NCBI RefSeq assembly: GCF_949628215.1
Contig: NC_134279.1
Location: forward strand, 15,607,541-15,671,540
Direction of reading: 5' to 3'
DNA from: Phalacrocorax aristotelis
Taxonomy: Eukaryota > Chordata > Aves > Suliformes > Phalacrocoracidae
Length of the DNA: 64,000 bases
In this document: piece by piece, positions 49,901 to 58,900 of the stretch
Position numbering within the stretch: position 1 is the stretch's first letter
Layout: each line of letters starts with the position of its first letter
Notes under the pieces: generated by a model
Told to the model about the DNA's origin: nothing
The model's database searches: none
What the model saw: the letters and a program-made list of their open reading frames with translations, nothing else
Position numbers and translations under genes: made by a program

Positions 49901-52900
49901 ATAGGAACGTTGTCAGGGTATGCAGAGATGCAACGAGGAAGACCAAGGCCCACTTGGAACTAAACCTGGCAAGGGATGTCAAGGATAACAAGGGCTTCTT
50001 CAAATACGTCAGTAGTAAAAGAAAGTCTGGGGCAACTGTGGGCCTCCTGCTGAACGAGGTGGGTGCCCTGGTGATGCAGGACGCAGAGAAGGCAGAACTA
50101 TTGAATGCCTTCTTTGCTGCAGTCTTTACTGCGAAGGCTGGCCCTCAGGCATCCCAGCCCCCAGAGGTGAGAGAGACAATCTGGAGGAAGGAGGACTTTT
50201 CCTTGGCTGAGGACGATTGGGTTAGAGATCATTTAGGCAAACTGGATCCTCACAAATCCATGGGCCCTGATGGGATGTATCCATGAGCGCTGAGGGAGCT
50301 GGTGGATGCTGTCACCAAGACACTCTCAATCATCTTTGAGAAGTCATGGAGGACAGGAGAGGTGCCCAAGGACTGGAGGAAAGGAAATGTCACTGCAGTC
50401 TTCAAAAGGGCAAGAAGGAGGACCTGGGAAACTACAGGCCTGTCAGCCTCACCTCCATCCCTGGAAGGGTGATGGACCAGTTCATTGTGGAGGTCATCTC
50501 CAGGCATGTAGAGGAAAAGGTTATCAGAAGTAGTCAACATGGATTCACCAAGGGAAAGATCATGCTTGACCAATCTGGTAGCCTTGTGTGATGGTGTGAC
50601 CAGCTGGGTAGATGAAGGCAGAGCAGTGGATGTTGTTTATCTTGACTTCAGTAAGGCATTCAACACTGTCTCCCATAACATCCTCATAGGTAAGCTTAGG
50701 AAGTGTGGGTTGGATGAGAAGACAGTGAATTGGATTGAGAACTGGCTTGAACGGTAAAGTTCAGAGGGTTGTGATCAATGGGGCAGTCTGGTTGGAGGCC
50801 CGTAACTAGCAGTGTTCCCCAGGGGTCTGTGCTGGGTCCAGTCCTGTTCAGCATATTCATCAATGATCTGGACAAAGGGACAGAGTGTAACCTCAGCAAG
50901 TTTGCTGATGATGCAAAACTGGGAGGAGTGGCTGATATGCCAGAAGGATGTGCTGCATCCAACAAGACCTGGACAGGCTGGAGAGCTGGCCTGAGGGGAA
51001 TCTCATGAAATTCAACAGGAGCAAGGGCAAGGTCCTGCACCTGGGGAGAAACAACCCCATGTATCAGTACAGGTTGGGGGTTCACCTGCTGGAAAGTGGC
51101 TCTGCTGAGAAGGACCTGAGAGTGCTGGTGGGCAACAGATTGACCATGAGCCAGCAATGTGCCCTTGTAGCCAAGGAGGCCAACAATATTCTGGGGCGCG
51201 TTAAAAGGAGAGTGGCCAGTAGGTTGAGAGAGGTTATCCCCTCCCTCTACTCTGCCCTAGTGAGACCACATTTGGAGTATTGTGTCCAGTTTTGGGCCCC
51301 CCAGTTTAAGAAGGACAGGGAACTGCTTGAGAAAGTCCAGCAGAGAGCTGCAAAGATGATCAGGGGACTGGAGCATCTCCCTTATGAGGAAAGGCTGAAA
51401 GACTTGGGTTTGTTTAGCCTGGAGAAGACAAGACTGAGAGGGGGTCTTATCAATGCTTACAAATATTTAAAGGGTTGGTGTCAAGAGGATGGGGCCAGAC
51501 TCTTTTCAGTGGTGCTCAACAACAGGGCAAGGGGCAATGGGCACAAATTGGAACACGGGAGGTTCCACCTGAATATGAGGAAAAACTTCTTTCCTGTGAG
51601 GGTGACAGAGCAGTGGAACAGGCTGCCTAGAGAGGCTGTGGAGTCTCCTTCCCTGGAAATATTCAAAACCCGCCTGCATGCAGTCCTGTTGCCCCTGCTC
51701 TAGCTGTCCCTGCTCAAGCAGGGGGGTTGGATGAGATGATCTCCAGAAGTCCTTCCCAACCCCTACCATTCTGTGATTGTGTTTTGCACCTGTTGGCAGA
51801 AATGGCAACTGGTGCCCCTGCATTTCTGGTGGGATAAGGAATAGTCCCAAGAAGAATGTTCGCTGGTGTAGTAGTTACTGTGTGTGGAATTACCTGGTGC
51901 TGTTGCCTCAGGGTCCCTCTATGTTAGAGGGCAGCACATTTATGTGCTGGGCCCAATGGTAGCTCTTGGCTGAGCAGGTAGTTGGAGATGAGGTGTCTAC
52001 CTCATTGCAGCTGAATAACCAGCTCTCAGATATCTGTGTGGGTATTGGCTGTGTTGAAAGGCAGTCCTCTTCAAGTTGGTGGGCTTAAGAAACACAAAAA
52101 TGCTGTTAAATCTGAGTTTTGAAAGTGACGTCCACTAAAAGAAAAGCTTATGCAAATAACATGACTGTAAGTAGATAGTGTCAAATCTAAGCCTGTTATA
52201 ATTGGCTGACTACAGTATGTGAACTTGAAGGCTTGGGGCTTGTGCTGTGACTCTGAATAAAGCACTGGCTATGGCTTTTTTGGTTGAGAATAATGTTTGG
52301 TGTACTCCTGTATAATGCTGCCTTTTAGCTGCTTTGGCAAACTCAGCTCTGCCATGGCCAAGGGCCATTAAATGTTACTTCTGATTACAAGAAGGCTGAG
52401 TACATCACCTGAACAGCATGTGTTTCATTCTGCTCATAATACCTTCAGGTACTGCTGAGATCTTGGCTCAGAGTAGCTTGTCCCAAGACTGCGAGGCAGC
52501 TTGCACATGGGGATGTCGTGTGACAATGACAGTGCAGGCTGGTGAGGCAAGACATCACAGCCGTGCTGTCTCAGCTCTGCCAGCAGTGTATTAAACTTGA
52601 ACCCTGGGCTGCTTTCAGCCAAGAAGTTGGAGCCAGGGGAGCCAGCTGCTTGGATGATGCTGAACCAGGGGCTGGATAAAGATAAAGCTGGATAAAGAGG
52701 AAGCATTCCCAGTTCTGGGAACTAGAGAGAAGAGTGGTATGTGTGTGATGGGTGCTGGAGAGTTCTGCCAGTTTCCTGGCTACGACCTGTCTCTCACCCC
52801 AGCAGCAGCATGGAGCAAACTGGTTAGGTTGACTCGCCTGCCGTCCTGGATGTTTCATGGCTTAGGGATTTAAGGGACTGACTGAGAGAAAAATTGAACC

Positions 52901-55900
52901 ACCAACTAGAGCTCTGGTTTGGATTTAAAATAAGACACAAGTGTAGTCCATCCTGCTAAATGTCTGAGGTCATGTTTGTTTGTATAATCTAGTTCCTAAA
53001 GGGCATATGTATATTTGGGTGTGCCATCTAAATGATTTATATTTATAGGCTAGTGATAGGACAATGCACTGAGATGGTCTGCTGATGGAATTGCAAGTTG
53101 TGGCTACTAAATTCAGCCCTGAAAGTGCTAATAGGTTTTCTTGCACATTGTTCTTTAAAGTTTACCTTTGTAATTTGTGGGACTTGCACCTTGGAGATTC
53201 TTGTGTTATCCCATATGTATGCTACAGTGCAATACAAAGGTTTACCATGTCACTTGTAATTTAAATGTTGCGTGTGATTTGCATAGCAGATATATTCACA
53301 GAGGAGTTCTGCTGGCAAGACTTCCTTAGGATGCAGATTTCCACATTGTGGGATGTGTATTTGTGGGCAAGTGCCTAGTAGTTTGAAACAGTTTGGTGCT
53401 TCCTCCTTTACCATTTTTTTAATCTTAACATGCAAGTACAGAGATTATGCAATTTGTCAGAAGATGTCTGGCAGAGTGGCAACTTGAACTTGGACCTCTG
53501 TAATCCTAGTTGAGTGTCTCGGGATGGTTGTTCTGGTTAAATGTTATTCTAGATTTCTTCAGTCATAAATTTCTGGAGCCAGACTTGCTTACCAGAAAGT
53601 AGCTACTTGATCTTTTATATTTAGCTTACACAATTTGTCCTTGCTTTTGAAAGCTTTAGTGAGAAATTGGTGCTTATCAGACCATAAGTATAAAAAACAA
53701 AGTGGGGAGGAGAGGGAACACTTGCTATTTGTACTGCAATTCTGAATTCCAGGTTTCTTTTCTATTGCCAGGCATTATGTGGGCAGAGTTCAACTGAAAC
53801 ACAACTGTTAGTGCCAAACTAAATTATATCAAGGCACCTCTAGGCACAACTTTTTTTGACTTTTGTTTTTTTGGAGGGTTTTTCTTTGTTTGATTTAAAC
53901 TAAAATAAAAAATAGTATGGGCCTGTCTGTGCTTATAGAAAAGACTTGTGCTGTGGAGGGAGGGAGTTGCGCTTGGTTCAAAGCTGGTCCATGCACAGAT
54001 GTCAGGTAGCTGTTGCGGTCTGGATCTTTGCCAGGGAGCAGCAGAGCATGTCTCAGCTGAGTGTGGCTATGAGACACCAGAATGTCTGAGAAGAGATAGG
54101 GCTAGGGAACAGGGAAGCCTCCATGGAAGAGGCTGAATGCCCTTAAATACACAGAGCACCAGGAGAAGGGAACGGAAAGGCCAAGGTCTCATGTGGTTTC
54201 CTCTGGAAGCATAAGATGGTCTTGAATAAAGTTATTGAGTTGAGGGCTTGTCAGATAGTGAGAAAGGGTTTACCTTCTTGCTTCACCTTCAGTAGGTGAC
54301 CGAATGTGATACATTTGCTGCTCAAGGTGTTTATGTGAGGAAGGGGAGCTAGAACTGGCCTGCTGAAGAGTATGCTGTGTTCAGGTACCCATCTGATTTT
54401 GCTATCATAGGAGGGGCTCTGACAGTAAATTTGTCTCCTTGAGTGATGCAGAGTAGCAAGCGATTTGGAGGAAGACTGTTACCATATAGAGTTATTTCCT
54501 CATATGTTTACCCTTTCCTTCTCAAGGTATCATTGAAAGAGATGAAACGCCTATGGAGAAGGAAATCGCGCATCTGCATCAGGCGGATTTCGAATTCTCT
54601 GACATATTCTACTTCTGCAGAAAAGGGTTTGAGGCCATTGTGGAAGATGAAGTCACCCAAAGGTTCTCCTCTGAAGAGCTGGTCTCCTGGAATCTCCTCA
54701 CAAGGACTAATGTCAACTTCCACTACATCAGCCTGAGGCTGACTGTTGTGTGGGTCATTGGGGTTATAGTGCGGTACTGCTTCCTGCTGCCGCTACGGTA
54801 AGCTCATGGGTGCTGGGGGATTTTGTCAGTCTGGGAACACATAAATGTGGGGTTTCTTGAGAAACATCATCTCAGCTTTTTTTAATCCAAAAGCAGCATA
54901 AGCAGATAGAGATGATGAGCTGGCTTAAACTCTCCTTTGAATGGTTAAGAAGCCATTCAGAACACTTTTATCTTGCCTATTATTGTGGAGAGTAGATTAG
55001 GGCTAGTAGTCATCTTTTCTGTGAATGCTTCCACAGCTACGTGTGTTGGCAACATAAGTGTAAGTTAGACAAGCCTAAAACTGCCTGACACTGTATGCAT
55101 TGGGGTATCTGAATCTGCTGCCTTTGCTAGACCATGAGTTTGAGAAATTGTAGGGAATTACTGAGTTAGAAAACTGGGTATGCCAAGTATCTGAGGAATA
55201 ATTGAATTCCATTTTAAAGTGGAAAGTGATAATAAAACAAACAAAACTACTTAATTTGATTTATTGTCTATCTTGTCTATAGCTTTACCCTTGCTGCCAT
55301 TGGTATTACCTCAATGATTGTGGGGACAACAATGGTAGGGCAGCTGCCAAACAGCAGGTAGGTACTGCCTGTGGTGTGTGAGGGACAAACTTGCCAATTT
55401 GTATCAGTGCAAACAGCTCAAGATTAGGACTGGACAGATTTTACAAGTGATAGACAATAGTCCAGTCCACCCACAAACCTGTGGCTTTGTTTTTAGTAGT
55501 GTTTTGAACTTGGGCTGAGGCTGGCTTCTTGCCAGCGTTGGCGCTGTGGTTGATGGTTTCTGATGGGCTCCTCTTGCTGTCATGAGAGACTCAAAGGGAG
55601 CATTGTAGGGTAGATAATGGCGCTGGGATGAAAAATACCCAGTGAGATGATGACAGCCTTGCCTAGGTAAGTGAGGCCAAGGGTATGACAAGTTTTGGCT
55701 GAGCTGCTGTAGCAAGTGAATGGTAGAGCTGGGAATATACCTCTGTGCTCCAGAGTACTAGGAGAATTTCAGCCCTGAGTAGGCTGGAGACTATTGCGTG
55801 TGTGTCTAGCTGCTTTTCAGGATCCTCCAGATGCCTATGATTTCTTTCAGTGTGAAAAACTATCTGAGTGAAGTGGTCCACCTCACGTGTTCCCGCATCC

Positions 55901-58900
55901 TTGTCAGAGCTCTGTCTGGTACTATCCATTACCATAACAAGTGAGTGAGCTGAAGTTATGATAGCAAAAGCGTGTGTGTGAGTATCCCATTTGAAATGGG
56001 GCAGCTTGTTCCTGACCCGCAGGTTGATGTCATGCTAGACGCTGACTCACCTGACAGCTTTATGGAACAGTTGTGTGTGTAATGTGCTGCTTAGTGCGCT
56101 AGTAGTCTAACAAAAAATTATGTGATTGCAGGGAAAACAAACCTCAGAAAGGAGGAATTTGTGTTGCCAACCACACATCACCGATAGATGCAATCATTTT
56201 GACAAATGATGGATGCTATGCAATGGTATGAGGAGATCCATGATGACCACAGCAGAGGGAGAGAGGCCAGGAAAGGGAAAGATTGTGGGGTATTGGTTGT
56301 GGAGTTTGGTACTTAACTTTCACAGTCAGCGGGGAAAAGTGTAAATTGTGTTGAAGTTGGTCTACAAGTTAAGTGCTGGTGAAGTTGTCCTAGCAGTGTC
56401 AATGCAAGGCTCTTCATCTGGTGAAATACTTGAGATATGTTTCCGTGCATGCATCTAAATCCTTTCAAGTGAATGCATTTTAATAGTTTCTGTGGGCATT
56501 GACCAATCCTGGTTTGCAGTCTCCAGTGTGTTTGGGTTTTTTTGAGGGGGATGCAGAAGAAATTCTGCTTTTCAGGTGTCTGACGTGCTGATGTGCCTTA
56601 CTGGGCTTACAGGTTGGCCAAGTTCACGGTGGACTAATGGGAGTTATTCAGAGAGCCACAGTCAAGGCCTGTCCTCACGTCTGGTTTGAACGCTCAGAGA
56701 TCAAAGACCGCCATCTAGTGACAAAAAGGTGAGGCGTGGGTCGGAGCGGGGCATGGCAGTGCTAGCGTAACTCCAGTGCCTACTGGTACCTGAGAGGCCG
56801 CGCCTGGGTATGTAGTCCCTGATGAGTCACTGAACAATCAAAGACCCAGATGAAGAATTAAAGCTTTGGAAAGACAGAAGCCCAAGAAGCTGATGAGGTT
56901 GCAATGGGAAACAGGGAACTTGGAACCTTGGGATCTCAAGAGGGCAAAAGGCTGACTTGTGAAAGGATCTTCTTTCAGCAGAAGCCATATCTAATTGTCT
57001 TATTCCAAATCATGACTGCTGCTTATAAACGCTAATCACAGGGATATGAGTTATCTGTAATTCCACATTACTGTAGGCTGGAATAATGTAGGGTGTTGCA
57101 AACTGGTAGATGTAGGTAGGGGTGGAAGCAATCAGTATAGTAGTGGCTCAACAGCAGTTCTTGGAGTGAATTGGGGTGGTGTGTAGCAAACTGGATCATT
57201 CACAATGACCCTAATAAGCTTGCTTGTGAGGGCTTTGATACAGTAGACTGGTCAAAAGGTCAGGTTCCCAGGTCACCAACAAAGGCTTGAAAAGTTTATA
57301 CGGGGTGAAATGGTTCAGACCAAAGGTTCTAGTAAGGTCTAGATTGCAGCAGACTGTCACAAAACATCTCATTTGGGTAGCCATCAGCGTAATAACTAAT
57401 GGTTGATGAATTCAGTTATACATTTTAAAAGGCTGTGAAGATACTTCAAATTCTGGGATTTTCTGTTGAAGAGAAATACTGATATAAAAATGGGCTTTCT
57501 GTGACATGAACTGTCTTGACTTAATTTGAAATTGTGAGCCACTAGAAATAACAAGTTTTGCTTGTTTGGGTGACACGCAAAAAATTGTCTAGTTAAAAAA
57601 CAGAGCTTCCTACAAAGGCAGTTTTCTGCAGAATGTCTCCAGAGGCATACTCGTGAACACTGTAGCACAGTGATAGAAATTCTTCCTGATCTTTAAAGAA
57701 CTTCTGGGTTAATTTTGACAGGTTAGGTTCTTTACTGCCCTCAATGGCCTCTGCGTGGCAGGACAGCTTTGCCCAGTCATCCAAGTGTTGTTCAAGTAGT
57801 GTGAGCTGTAGGCATTTAGGAGTCCTTTTTAAAAGATCCGCTGTTAAGTAAGCAAGCCTGCGTGGGCCACTGCACAAGACTTTCTTATGTAGGCAACTTC
57901 TTGCAGGTTGAGTTGATCTGAGTTAATTGGACTGACTTAATGGCATACACTTATTGGCTTTCCTGACAGTTATTAATAAAATATTATGGAGGAAAGAAAA
58001 CAGGATGTTGCCCCAGTATAGTGCACCAGGGGTCTAAGCACAAAGCTTCAGATTTGTCAGAAACAGAACAAGTACAAATTAGTGTCCAGTAAAAGGCTTT
58101 GGTTTCAAACAAATATGTTTGTATCTAAAGATATTTTTAATGCACCTGCCTGGGGAAAGAAGAGTGGAAAGGAGCTATTTTCTAAGCTTTTGTTCTGCTT
58201 CCACAGACTCAGGGAACATGTGGCAGATAAGAGCAAGCTCCCAATCTTAATTTTTCCAGAAGGTAAGAAGCTGAACTGCTCCTTAACTCCATTCAGTGTA
58301 GATGTCATCCCTGTTTGCTTTTCATGGCTTCTGGTTCTCAGAATGTATCTTCGCCTCCGGCTTACATTTTATTAGGGCATTCCTATTTTTCATCTTTAAT
58401 ATGAGATTACATGAAGATGACACAATACTGTCCCTGGCTGTTGGGTCTCCTGGCAGAAGCTGAAGGCAGAAGAATGGGAAGATTGTTTCTTTTGCCCTGT
58501 GAATATCAATTCACTGTCCTACAGATCTAACCTCAGCCTTGTGCTTTTTGTCTCACACATGTTCTGGCTTCATTCAGGGAGTCAGTCACAAGACAAAGAA
58601 TGAAAGCAAGCAAGGGAGAGATGCTTAACTTACCCATAAAGGGCCTGCATTTGCTCCTCAGTGAGTGTAAGACCTGTATGTTGATGTAGTGTTGCTACTG
58701 CAATGTGGTAGGCTGTGTGAAGTAATGACTTTAGTTTCTCTTCTGGACAGGCACCTGCATAAACAATACATCTGTGATGATGTTCAAGAAGGGGAGCTTT
58801 GAAATAGGAGGGACAATCTATCCTGTTGCAATCAAAGTAAGTGGAAATATTTGGCTGCTGAATTTCAAAGTCTGGTATCTGTTTTTGTCAGGGTGGTAGG

